The translations under genes were made by a program, and so were the position numbers. Source: Pyxidicoccus trucidator (GTDB lineage: Bacteria; Myxococcota; Myxococcia; Myxococcales; Myxococcaceae). Taken from it: 64,000 nucleotides of DNA. Positions 53,011 to 61,485 of the stretch are shown here, one piece after another; positions within the stretch are counted from its first letter, which is position 1, and the number at the start of each line of letters is the position of its first letter. The stretch covers positions 226,998-290,997 of the forward strand of contig NZ_JAAIXZ010000016.1 in assembly GCF_010894435.1 (NCBI RefSeq), written 5' to 3'. The notes below the pieces were generated by a model. That model was given only the letters and a program-made list of their open reading frames with translations, was not told the origin of the DNA and ran no database searches.

Positions 53011-53499
53011 TCAACGTCGGCGCAACGCCCGGTCCATCTCCCGCTTCGTCTCCCGCTCCTTGATGTCCTGGCGCCGGTCTTCGTGATTCTTTCCGCGGCA
53101 GAGCCCCAGCTCTACCTTGGCCCGCCCATTCTTGAAATACAGCACAAGCGGGATGATGGAATAACCCCGCTCCCGCACCTTCGCCGCCCAGCGGTCAATC
53201 TCGGCCCGGTGCAGCAGCAGCTTTCGGCCCCGGGTGGGCAGGTGGTCGAAGACGCTGGCCGCCTTGTAGGAGCCGATGTTGGCGTTGAGCAGGAACAGCT
53301 CGCTTCCCTTGGGGAGCGCGTAGGCGTCCGACAGGTTGGCGATACCCTCCCTCAACGACTTCACCTCGCTGCCGGTCAGCGCCAGCCCGGCCTCCAGCTT
53401 CTCGTCCACCGTGTAGTCGAAGCGCGCACGCCGGTTCTCGGTGATGACCTTCACCCTGGCCTCGCCGCCAGGTGCCTTCGACTTGCCACTGGATGTCAT
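53011..53499 (-). CDS. smpB: SsrA-binding protein SmpB
   Basis: 162-aa SmpB, partner of tmRNA in trans-translation. Signature blocks are ENRRARFDYTVDEKLEAGLALTGSEVKSLR, NIGSYKAASVFDHLPTRGRKLLLHRAEIDR, and the C-terminal LCRGKNHEDRRQDIKERETKREMDRALRRR, which enters the mRNA channel. ATG 53499 (MTSSGKSKAPGG) is preferred. It follows panC by 16 bp and precedes sspB. Confidence 0.97.
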   Translation of the reverse strand: MTSSGKSKAPGGEARVKVITENRRARFDYTVDEKLEAGLALTGSEVKSLREGIANLSDAYALPKGSELFLLNANIGSYKAASVFDHLPTRGRKLLLHRAEIDRWAAKVRERGYSIIPLVLYFKNGRAKVELGLCRGKNHEDRRQDIKERETKREMDRALRRR

Positions 53500-53515
53500 A
53501 CGCGTCCCGCGTCTC

Positions 53516-54373
53516 CTAACCGGCCAGCGGCATGTTGTCGATGAGGCGCGTGGTGCCACTGAAGGCCGCGACGAGCAGGCGGGCAGCCTGCCCGGGCGCC
53601 ACCGTGGCCAGGGGCCGCAGCTGCTCGGCGTCCACCAGTTCCACGTAATCCTCGCGCAGGCCAGCCGCCTCCAGTTCGCGCCGGGCGGCGCCCACCAGCG
53701 CGCCCGCCTCCCGGGTACCCTCGCGCAGGAGCGCCTGGGCGGCCTTCAGCCCCCGGGAGAGGGACAGGGCCCTCCGCCGCTCGTCCGGGGACAGGTAGGC
53801 ATTGCGGCTGCTCAGGGCCAGCCCGTCCGCCTCGCGCACCGTCGGCATGCCGACGATGTCCGCGCCCAGGTGCAGGTCCCGGTTCAGCGCCCGGATGACC
53901 TGGAGCTGCTGGTAGTCCTTCTCCCCGAAGAGGGCCACTTCCGGCCGGAAGAGGCACAGCAACTGGGTGACAATCGTGGCCACGCCACGGAAGTGGCCCG
54001 GGCGCCGCTCGCCGCACAGGCCCTGGCTGACCTCCGTGACGTCCACGTAGGTCTGATACCCCGGCGGGTACATCGCCTTGGGGTCCTCGGGGGCGAAGAC
54101 GACGTCCACGCCCGCGCTGGCGCACTTCGCGACGTCCCCCGAGAGGTCTCTGGGGTAGCGGGACAGGTCCTCCTTCGGCCCGAACTGGGTGGGGTTGACG
54201 AAGATGGACGCGGCCACCACGTCGGCACGGGAGCGCCCCTCGCGCATCAGCGAGAGGTGCCCCTCGTGCAAGAACCCCATGGTGGGCACCAGCGCGAGCC
54301 GGCGCCCTTCACGGCGCAGCCCCGCCACCCACGTCTTCACTTCCTCCACGGTGCGCAGGACTGCGGTGGCCAT
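53516..54373 (-). CDS. panC: Pantothenate synthetase
   Basis: 285-aa PanC joining pantoate and beta-alanine with ATP. The nucleotidyl-transferase motif is MGFLHEGHLSLM; FVNPTQFGPKEDLSRYPR, FGEKDYQQLQVI and RNAYLSP are also present. Two bases separate it from the panB stop, so panB-panC are one operon. Confidence 0.97.
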   Translation of the reverse strand: MATAVLRTVEEVKTWVAGLRREGRRLALVPTMGFLHEGHLSLMREGRSRADVVAASIFVNPTQFGPKEDLSRYPRDLSGDVAKCASAGVDVVFAPEDPKAMYPPGYQTYVDVTEVSQGLCGERRPGHFRGVATIVTQLLCLFRPEVALFGEKDYQQLQVIRALNRDLHLGADIVGMPTVREADGLALSSRNAYLSPDERRRALSLSRGLKAAQALLREGTREAGALVGAARRELEAAGLREDYVELVDAEQLRPLATVAPGQAARLLVAAFSGTTRLIDNMPLAG

Positions 54374-54375
54374 GG

Positions 54376-55302
54376 CTAGACTGGCACTCCGTAGACGGGG
54401 CCAATCTTCTCACCGCCCTCGGCGGTGGTGGTGGCGGTGGCGCCGGGCGACTCCACCCGAGGAGTCGGGCTGCCGGCCACCAGGCGGATGTTCTTGCTGG
54501 ACTTGAAGGAGTGGTCCTCGTCCGGGAACGCGCCCTGGCGGACCTCGGAGAAGAAGGCGCCGGCGGCCTCGGTAATCGAGCCGTGCAGGTTGGCGTAGCG
54601 CTTGACGAACTTCGGCTTGAAGTCCGGGTTCATCCCCAGCAGGTCGTAGCAGACCAGCACCTGGCCATCGCAGTCGATGCCGGCGCCGATGCCGATGGTG
54701 GGGATGGACAGGCTCTGCGTCACCGTGCGCGCCAATTCCAGGGGCACGCCCTCCAACACCAGCGCGTAGGCCCCGGCCTGCTCCAGCGCCAGCGCGTCAT
54801 CGAGAATCTTGCGGGCCTGCTCCTCGTCGCGGCCCTGGACGACATAGCCGCCCATCTTGTGGACGGACTGGGGCGTCAGCCCCAGGTGGCCCATGACGGG
54901 GATGCTGGCGCGGGTAATCGCGCGCACCGTCTCGGCGAACTCGGCGCCACCCTCCAGCTTGACGCTGCCCACGCCTCCCTCGGACACCAGGCGGCCGGCG
55001 TTGCGCACCGCCTCCTGGGGGGACACCTGGTAGCTCATGAAGGGAAGGTCGCCCACCACGTGGGCCCGGCGCGCACCGCGCGTCACGGCGGCGGAGTGGT
55101 AGACCATCTGGTCCATCGTCACCGGGAGCGTCGAGTCATGCCCCTGGACGACCATGCCCAGCGAATCACCTACCAACAGCACGTCCGCGCCCGCCTGGTC
55201 GAGGATGTGGGCAAACGTGGCGTCGTAGGCGGTAACCATGCAGATCTTCTGGCCGATCTGCTTGAAGCGCTTCAGCGTATGGATGGTGACCTTGTCCTTC
55301 AC
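54376..55302 (-). CDS. panB: 3-methyl-2-oxobutanoate hydroxymethyltransferase
   Basis: 308-aa PanB, first committed step of pantothenate synthesis (ketoisovalerate plus methylene-THF). Blocks are KICMVTAYDATFAHILDQAGADVLLVGDSLGMV, HVVGDLPFMSY, VKLEGG and GHLGLTPQSVHKMGGY. The C-terminal 40 residues beyond the TIM barrel are less conserved. It lies 163 bp downstream of the deoxynucleoside-kinase gene. Confidence 0.97.
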   Translation of the reverse strand: MKDKVTIHTLKRFKQIGQKICMVTAYDATFAHILDQAGADVLLVGDSLGMVVQGHDSTLPVTMDQMVYHSAAVTRGARRAHVVGDLPFMSYQVSPQEAVRNAGRLVSEGGVGSVKLEGGAEFAETVRAITRASIPVMGHLGLTPQSVHKMGGYVVQGRDEEQARKILDDALALEQAGAYALVLEGVPLELARTVTQSLSIPTIGIGAGIDCDGQVLVCYDLLGMNPDFKPKFVKRYANLHGSITEAAGAFFSEVRQGAFPDEDHSFKSSKNIRLVAGSPTPRVESPGATATTTAEGGEKIGPVYGVPV

Positions 55303-55465
55303 GGTTCACCTCCTTGGGTCGACGGGTTGAACGGCCGTTTCGGACCCTTTCGCCCCTCGCCGTCCCTTGCGGAATCGCCGGAAGCCCTGGGTCCTACCGC
55401 ACTCTAACGCCCTCCGGGCGGCCGTGGGGGCCTGGAGGGCGAGCGTCCCGCCGGGAGCCTGGATT

Positions 55466-56110
55466 TCAGGCCCGTCGGGAAGCCTTCGGAAGGTAGTGCT
55501 GGGTGCCCGGCTTCGCCTTCCGGATGGTGGCCAGCAGGTCCTCCCGGTCCGCCTCGTTGTTGACGAAGTCGATGTCCGAGGTGTCGACCACCAGCAGCGG
55601 CGTCTCCGTGTAGTGGAAGAAGAAGCTGTTGTAGGAGTGGACGAGCCCCTCCAGGTACCCGGAGTCGAACTTGCGCTCGAACTCGCGGCCCCGCTTCTTG
55701 ATGCGTTGCAGCAGCACGTCCAGGCGGGCCTGGAGGTAGACGACGAGGTCCGGCTTGGCCACGCGGGGCCCGAGCGCCTCGAAGACGCGCTCGTAGAGGG
55801 CGAGCTCGTGGGCGTCCAGGTTGAGGTGCGCGAAGATGCGGTCCTTGGCGAACAGGTAGTCGCTGACCGTCATGGAGCTGAAGAGGTCCTGCTGGAACAG
55901 GTCCTGCTGCTGCCGGAAGCGCGACAGGAGGAAGAAGATCTGCGTCTGGAACGCGAACTTCTGCCGGTCCGTGTAGAAGCTGGAGAGGAAGGGGTTTTCC
56001 TCCACCACTTCCAGGATGCGCCGGCCCGCCAGGCGCTCCGCCAGGATGTTGGAGAGACTCGTCTTGCCCACGCCAATGGGCCCCTCGACCACGATGTACC
56101 GGTAGTCCAT
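55466..56110 (-). CDS. Deoxynucleoside kinase (dGK/dAK family)
   Basis: 214-aa P-loop kinase that phosphorylates deoxyadenosine/deoxyguanosine for salvage. P-loop GPIGVGKTSL (residues 9-18), VVEENPFLSSFY (substrate Glu), KDRIFAHLNL and the lid region QRIKKRGREFE. ATG at 56110 (MDYRYIVVEG) is preferred over the upstream one at 56143. Substrate preference cannot be set from sequence. Confidence 0.9.
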   Translation of the reverse strand: MDYRYIVVEGPIGVGKTSLSNILAERLAGRRILEVVEENPFLSSFYTDRQKFAFQTQIFFLLSRFRQQQDLFQQDLFSSMTVSDYLFAKDRIFAHLNLDAHELALYERVFEALGPRVAKPDLVVYLQARLDVLLQRIKKRGREFERKFDSGYLEGLVHSYNSFFFHYTETPLLVVDTSDIDFVNNEADREDLLATIRKAKPGTQHYLPKASRRA

Positions 56111-56337
56111 CCGCCGAGGCCTCCCGACCGCGGAATGCGCCACTCACGGCCGCGCGCCCAGCTCGCGCGAGGGCACGGCCACGCATCCGGGCGGATAACA
56201 CAACACGGACGCCTGAAGCCGGCAATTTTCCACGGCCGCACGCCGCGTCCGGGAGGCCTTCGCTCCCTTGACGCTCTGGAAGGCATCCCCTACGGTCCGC
56301 GCGACTTCATGGCGTGTGCGCGGGACGGTCTCCGGAC

Positions 56338-56619
56338 ATGAGTGGCGGCAGGCAGCGGGCGAAGACGGTGGTGTTGCTGGAGGAGGCCCGTCAGAGCACC
56401 GCCCCCAAGGCCACACCCGCACCCCCGGTGGAGCCGGATCCGCTCTACGGCGTGGTGCTGCTGAAGACGGCCCTGGAGCTGAAGCGACGCCAGGACGGCA
56501 CGGTGGAGGAAATCCTCCGGAGCGTGCTGGCGCGCATGCGCATCCCCGAGGCCGAGTTCTTCGCGTACCTGGAGCAGCAGGGCGGCCTGCTCCAGGCGCT
56601 CGGCCTTCGCCAGCGCTAG
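56338..56619 (+). CDS. Small conserved-looking hypothetical protein
   Basis: 93-aa protein. N-terminal 40 residues are basic and Pro/Ala-rich; residues 41-93 form two or three helices (VVLLKTALELKRRQDGTVEEILRSVLARMRIPEAEFFAYLEQQGGLL). No recognised family. ATG at 56338 follows a CCGGAC leader. Divergent from the deoxynucleoside kinase and convergent with rsmA, 9 bp apart. Confidence 0.65.
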   Translation: MSGGRQRAKTVVLLEEARQSTAPKATPAPPVEPDPLYGVVLLKTALELKRRQDGTVEEILRSVLARMRIPEAEFFAYLEQQGGLLQALGLRQR

Positions 56620-56628
56620 GCCCCTTCC

Positions 56629-57486
56629 CTACTCCTCCAGCTTCAGAGCGGGGACGGGCGCCACCACCGGGCCGAGCGCGCGCTCAATCGCGGCGAACTC
56701 CTCGGGCGCGAGCGTCTCCGCGCGGCGCTGGGGGTCCACACCCGCGGCCTGCATCGCGGCGACGAGCACCTCCGGCGAGCCCAGCGTGGGGTCCGACTTG
56801 ATGGAGTTGAGCAGCGTCTTGCGCCGGTGGGCGAAGGACGCCTTCACCACGCGGGTGAAGCGGGCCTCGTCGATGATGGGCGCGCGCGGGGCCTTGCGAC
56901 GCGTGAGGCGCAGCACGGCGGAGTCCACCTTCGGCGGCGGGTGGAAGCGCCAGGACTCCAGCGTGAGGATGTTCTCCGCGTCGAAGTGCAGGCCGAGCAG
57001 CACGGTGAGCAGGCCGTAGTCCCGGTTGCCGGGCTCCGCGGCGAGCCGCTCCACCACTTCCTTCTGGAGCGTGAAGACGGCGCGCGAGACGCGGGAGCGC
57101 TGCTCCAGCACGCGGAAGAGAATCTGGCTGGACAGGTGGTACGGGAGGTTGCCCACCACGGCCACGTCGGGCGCACCGGCCACCTCGGCGAAGTCCACCG
57201 TGGCGGCGTTGCCGGCCACCACGTGCACGCCGGGGATGGCCTCCTTCTCCAGCACCGTCAGCATGTCGCGGTCCCGCTCCACGGCGGTGACACGGGCGCC
57301 GGTGGCGGCGAGGAAGCGCGTGAGGTGGCCCAGGCCGGGGCCCAATTCCACCACCGGCTCGCCCTCGCGCAGGTTCACCGCGTCGGCGATGGCCTCCAGG
57401 GCCTCCTCGTCACCGAGGAAGTTCTGCCCCCAGCTGTGCTTGGGGCGCAGGCCATGACGTCTGAGGATTTCTCGCGGCGATTCCAC
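56629..57486 (-). CDS. rsmA: 16S rRNA (adenine1518/1519-N6) dimethyltransferase
   Basis: 285-aa RsmA/KsgA. Blocks: HSWGQNFLGDEEALEAIADAV, SAM motif VELGPGLGHLTRFLA, and catalytic NLPYHLSSQILFR. The C-terminal helical domain includes FRRKTL-type SFAHRRKTLLNSIK. Length is typical. It follows tsaD by 15 bp on the same strand. Confidence 0.97.
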   Translation of the reverse strand: MESPREILRRHGLRPKHSWGQNFLGDEEALEAIADAVNLREGEPVVELGPGLGHLTRFLAATGARVTAVERDRDMLTVLEKEAIPGVHVVAGNAATVDFAEVAGAPDVAVVGNLPYHLSSQILFRVLEQRSRVSRAVFTLQKEVVERLAAEPGNRDYGLLTVLLGLHFDAENILTLESWRFHPPPKVDSAVLRLTRRKAPRAPIIDEARFTRVVKASFAHRRKTLLNSIKSDPTLGSPEVLVAAMQAAGVDPQRRAETLAPEEFAAIERALGPVVAPVPALKLEE

Positions 57487-57501
57487 CCGGTCTCCTTCTC
57501 T

Positions 57502-58497
57502 CTACATGCGCCAGGCGGGGTCCGCCGCCAGGCGGAAGTCTCCGCGCAGGCCGCGGCGGTACGCCTCATACCCCGCCACCGCGATCATCGCCCCATTGTC
57601 CGTGCACAACCGCACCGGCGGCAGGAACATGTTCAGCCCCCGGTCCTCCGCCCGCGCCTTGCACAGCGCGCGCAGCCGTGAGTTGGCCGCCACGCCTCCA
57701 CACAGCACCAGGTTCTTGTGGCCCAGCCGGCGGGCGGCGGCCACCAGCTTCTTCGACAGCACGTCCGCCACCGCCTCCTGGAAGGACGCGCACAAGTCCG
57801 ACAGCGCCTGCCCCTCGGGCACGCCGTGCTTCTGCACGTGGTGCAGCACCGCCGTCTTCAGGCCGGAGAAGGAGACGTCGAAGTTGTCGCCGGGCAGCGC
57901 GCGCGGGAAGCGGATGGCCTCCGGGTTTCCCTTCTGCGCGAGTTGGTCGATGGGCAGCCCGCCCGGGTACGGCAGCCCGAGGATGCGCGCCGTCTTGTCG
58001 TACGCCTCGCCGGCCGCGTCGTCGCGGGTGCTGCCCACCAGCTTGTAGCTGCCATAGGCCTGCACGTCGTAGAGGCTGGTGTGGCCGCCGGAGACGACGA
58101 GCCCGAGGAACGGCGGCTCGGGGGCATCCTCGATGAGCCGGATGGCCAGCAGATGGCCCTCCAGGTGGTTGGCGCCGACGAAGGGCTTGCCGGTGGCGAG
58201 GCTCAGCCCCTTGGCCACCTGCAACCCCACCAGCAGGGCGCCGATGAGGCCCGGCCCGGAGGTGACGGCGATGAGGTCCACGTCGTCGAGCGTCTTCTCC
58301 GCGCGGGTGAGGGCCTCGTGGATGACGGGCATCACCTGGACGATGTGGTTGCGGCTGGCCAATTCCGGCACCACTCCGCCCCAGCGCCGGTGGATGTCCA
58401 CCTGGGTGGACACGACGTCGGACAGCACGCGGCGACCGTCGGCGACGACGGCGGCGGCGGTCTCATCACAGGAGGTTTCCAGTCCGAGGACGAGCAA
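57502..58497 (-). CDS. tsaD: tRNA N6-threonylcarbamoyladenosine synthase subunit TsaD
   Basis: 331-aa TsaD/Gcp of t6A37 tRNA modification. Signature: MLVLGLETSCDETAAAVV, VVPELASRNHI, TSGPGLIGALLVGLQVAKGLS, HLEGHLLA (metal-binding His pair), LVVSGGHTSL and GGVAANSRLR. ASKHA-fold metalloenzyme acting with TsaB/TsaE. Length normal. Confidence 0.98.
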   Translation of the reverse strand: MLVLGLETSCDETAAAVVADGRRVLSDVVSTQVDIHRRWGGVVPELASRNHIVQVMPVIHEALTRAEKTLDDVDLIAVTSGPGLIGALLVGLQVAKGLSLATGKPFVGANHLEGHLLAIRLIEDAPEPPFLGLVVSGGHTSLYDVQAYGSYKLVGSTRDDAAGEAYDKTARILGLPYPGGLPIDQLAQKGNPEAIRFPRALPGDNFDVSFSGLKTAVLHHVQKHGVPEGQALSDLCASFQEAVADVLSKKLVAAARRLGHKNLVLCGGVAANSRLRALCKARAEDRGLNMFLPPVRLCTDNGAMIAVAGYEAYRRGLRGDFRLAADPAWRM

Positions 58498-58541
58498 GGC
58501 GGCTCACTTCTCCGAAGCAGTGGGAGTGGCCGCCAGCCCGC

Positions 58542-61274
58542 TCAGTTGCCCAGTCCCTTGAGCAGCGAGCGGACCTCGTTGGCGGAGGCTCCCGTCGGTT
58601 CCAGGAACAAGTACCTCTTGTAGGCCTCGGCCGCCTGGGAATTCCGCCCGGTGGACTGGTACGCCATGCCGAGCGACAGCCAGGCACGCGCATTCCGGTC
58701 CTCCTCCTTGACGACTTCCTGGAGGAGCTTGGCGGCCTCGCGGTGGGCGGACTGCGCGATGGAGCCGTTCACCAGCGAGATGCCCAGGCCGGCCTTCGCC
58801 TCCATGGAGGCCGGCTTGAGCGCCAGCGCCTTGCGGTAGCTGATGGCGGCGGACATGTGCCGGCCACCGACGATGGCCGCCTTCGCCGCCTTCACCAGGC
58901 TGGCGTACTCGACCTCCGGGTCCACCGGCGGCGTGTTGACGTCCGCAGTCACGGGGCCCGCGTCGGCGGCCTCGACCTTCGGTGCCTCCACGGTGGCCGT
59001 CCCCGCGTCCGGCGTGGCGGCGGGAGTCGGCGCGGTGGCGGTGGCCGTGCCCGCGTCGGCGGCCGTCGGCGTGGCCGTCTCGGGCGGCGTGGGCGGAACC
59101 TGCGGCGGGTCCTTCTCCGGCACCTGCACCGTGTTGTTCGGGGTCGGCTGCTCCACCGGGGGCTTCGGGGCCGGGTCCTGCTTCTTGCCGGAGCCTCCGC
59201 CCACGACGACGACCGCGGCGACCGCGCCGATGAGCAGCAGGCCCGCGGCCACGTACAGGCCGGTGCGCTTGGGGCGGACGGCCTCGGCCTGCGCCGCGTC
59301 GCTGGACACGGCCTTCGCCTCGGAGGACGTCGCGGCCTTCGTCTCCACGGCGGGCGACGGCGACTTCGGCTCGGCGGGCTTCTCCGTGACGGCGACCGGC
59401 GCCGACGGCGCGCCCGTGTAGCCGGGCAGCGGCGCGCTCGGCGTCGGCGGCTCCTCGGAGATGTCGGGCGCCAGCGGCGTGGCGGCGACGGGAACCCCGT
59501 GGCCAGGGTACGGCGGCAGCGCGAGCTGCTGCGGCGGAGGGGACTCCTCCACCTCGAGGATGGGCTCGGAGTCCGCGGACTCATGAGAGCCGGAGCCCCT
59601 GCCACTCACCAACGTCACCTCGGACGACGGCGGAGCAGGCGCCGGCGGGGGCACGGGCGGGAACGGGTTGGGGCCCACAGCGGCGCCACCGAAGATGGGG
59701 GCGCGCGGCGCCGCGGGCGGCTCGACGGAGGCGGCGGCCTGGGCGAAGGCAGGGGACGAGGAACCGGACGCCCTGGCGTTCCCGCTGCCACGCGGCCCGG
59801 AAGACCAGAGCGAGCCCGGGCCCCACGTGGACGCCGAGCCGATGCCCTCGGTGTCCACGCGGCTCCAGTCCAGCAGCAGGCTGCGGTGCGCGTGCTCCAC
59901 GGCGCGGTGGGCTGGGGGCGGCTCCACGAGGAAGGCCGAGCCCTCCTCGGCGGGAGGCAGCGGCGGCGCCGCCACCGGCTCCTCGGCGGCACCGTTGCGT
60001 CGGGGCCTCGCGGGGAAGACGACGACGTTCGCCGGCTGGGCCGGCCCCGTCGCGGCAGCAGCCGCCGAGGCCTCGTCCTCCACGCCCGCGGGCGGCGCGA
60101 GCACGCTCGGCGGCATGGCGCGGGGCGCGGGTGGGACGTCCACGGGCGCGACGGGCGGCGGCTCGGGCGCCACGGCCACGGGGACCGGAGCCGGCTCGGG
60201 CGCCACGGCCACGGGGGCCGGCGGCGGCTCGGGCGCGGCGGGGGCGGGCTCCACGGGCGCGCTCGGCGGCGGGGCCGCGTTGAGCCACTGCTCGATGCCG
60301 GGCTTGCTGCTCTGCACCGGCTCCAGCGGGGCGTTGCCCAGCTCGCGGATGAGGCCCTCGAAGTACAGCTTGCTGATGATGCCCAGCGCGGCCAGGTCCT
60401 CGAAGTCCGAGTCCTCCACCACGCGGCTCAGGGTGCGCTTGCCGTCGAACAGGCGCAGCAGCCCGTTCACCTCGTCCGGAATCTCCGAGAGACGGTCGGC
60501 GAGTTGGTGGTAGTCAATCTCGAACACCGTCTCCAGCGGAGGCAGCTGCTCGAGCATGCGCCCCCACTCGTCCAGGCGGCGCATGCCCTCCATCAGCAGG
60601 CCCTGGGTGGAGATCTCGATGCGCTCCGGACGGTCCAGCGCGCTGAACTGCACCTCGAACTGACCCTCGAAGGTGTTCAGCATGCGGTAGAAGGCGTTCT
60701 CGCCCTTGAGCCGCCCCAGCTCCGCGTCAACGACCCGGCCGTCCTTGAAGTAGACGGTGCCGGTGCGCTCGCCCTGGATGTTGATGAGGCCCGTCTTGCG
60801 GCCAATCTCGAACGTCTGGACCAGGTCCACCACGCCCATGTCGGCGAGGCTGCCGGCGAAGCCGCCCTTCGTCGTCTCCCGCTTCTCGATCCTCTCCTTC
60901 TCCGCCTTCTGGAGGATCATCTTCACGCGGGTGACGATCTCTTTGATGTAGATCGGCTTCGTCAGGTAGTCGTCGCCACCCAGCTCAAGGCCGCGCACCT
61001 TGAACTCGACCGACTTCTGGTTCGTCAGGAAGACGTAGGGGATGAACTTGAAGCGCTCATCGGACTTGAGCGCCTTGCAGAGCTCGAAGCCGTCCATCTC
61101 CGGCATCTTCGTATCGGCCAGCACGAGGTCCGGGGGGCTGATCTGGACCTTCTCCAGCGCATCCTTGCCGTGGATGGCCGTCGTCACGGAGAAGCCAGCC
61201 TTCTTCAGGCTGACCTCCATCACGCGGAGGCTCTTTGCGTCACCATCGACCAGGAGCAGGTGCTGCTTGGCCAC
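58542..61274 (-). CDS. Membrane-anchored response regulator: REC-PATAN-TPR
   Basis: 910 aa. The REC domain (1-125) keeps D10, D12, phospho-Asp54 (LVLADTKMPEMDGFE) and Lys in LTKPI. A DUF4388/PATAN domain follows (about 140-330: GFAGSLADMGVVDLVQTFEIGRKTGLINIQGERTGTVYFKDGRVVDAELG). About 340 residues of Pro/Ala-rich sequence lead to one transmembrane helix (GLYVAAGLLLIGAVAAVVVV, about residue 670-695), a Pro/Thr linker and C-terminal TPRs (ALALKPASMEAKAGLGISLVNG; NARAWLSLGMAYQSTGRNSQAAEAYKRYLFLEP). REC/PATAN should be cytoplasmic and TPRs periplasmic, an unusual layout for a response regulator. Stop is 44 bp upstream of tsaD. Confidence 0.85.
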   Translation of the reverse strand: MAKQHLLLVDGDAKSLRVMEVSLKKAGFSVTTAIHGKDALEKVQISPPDLVLADTKMPEMDGFELCKALKSDERFKFIPYVFLTNQKSVEFKVRGLELGGDDYLTKPIYIKEIVTRVKMILQKAEKERIEKRETTKGGFAGSLADMGVVDLVQTFEIGRKTGLINIQGERTGTVYFKDGRVVDAELGRLKGENAFYRMLNTFEGQFEVQFSALDRPERIEISTQGLLMEGMRRLDEWGRMLEQLPPLETVFEIDYHQLADRLSEIPDEVNGLLRLFDGKRTLSRVVEDSDFEDLAALGIISKLYFEGLIRELGNAPLEPVQSSKPGIEQWLNAAPPPSAPVEPAPAAPEPPPAPVAVAPEPAPVPVAVAPEPPPVAPVDVPPAPRAMPPSVLAPPAGVEDEASAAAAATGPAQPANVVVFPARPRRNGAAEEPVAAPPLPPAEEGSAFLVEPPPAHRAVEHAHRSLLLDWSRVDTEGIGSASTWGPGSLWSSGPRGSGNARASGSSSPAFAQAAASVEPPAAPRAPIFGGAAVGPNPFPPVPPPAPAPPSSEVTLVSGRGSGSHESADSEPILEVEESPPPQQLALPPYPGHGVPVAATPLAPDISEEPPTPSAPLPGYTGAPSAPVAVTEKPAEPKSPSPAVETKAATSSEAKAVSSDAAQAEAVRPKRTGLYVAAGLLLIGAVAAVVVVGGGSGKKQDPAPKPPVEQPTPNNTVQVPEKDPPQVPPTPPETATPTAADAGTATATAPTPAATPDAGTATVEAPKVEAADAGPVTADVNTPPVDPEVEYASLVKAAKAAIVGGRHMSAAISYRKALALKPASMEAKAGLGISLVNGSIAQSAHREAAKLLQEVVKEEDRNARAWLSLGMAYQSTGRNSQAAEAYKRYLFLEPTGASANEVRSLLKGLGN

Positions 61275-61485
61275 GATACTTGCCTTTCGTCACTGCGGAC
61301 TTCTACAGAGAGCCTGACGCGGGAGCATCCTGCCCGCTTTCCAGGCGTGTCAATGGCTTGGGGCGGAGGGGCACTCGGCTGGCCCCCTGCTGGACAGGCG
61401 GCACGCGCGCGATTCCGGGAGGGCCGGGAGGACCGCCGCGAGGCACCCGCACCCCGCGTGAGAGCGCGGGAGGCCGGTGGCCGCG

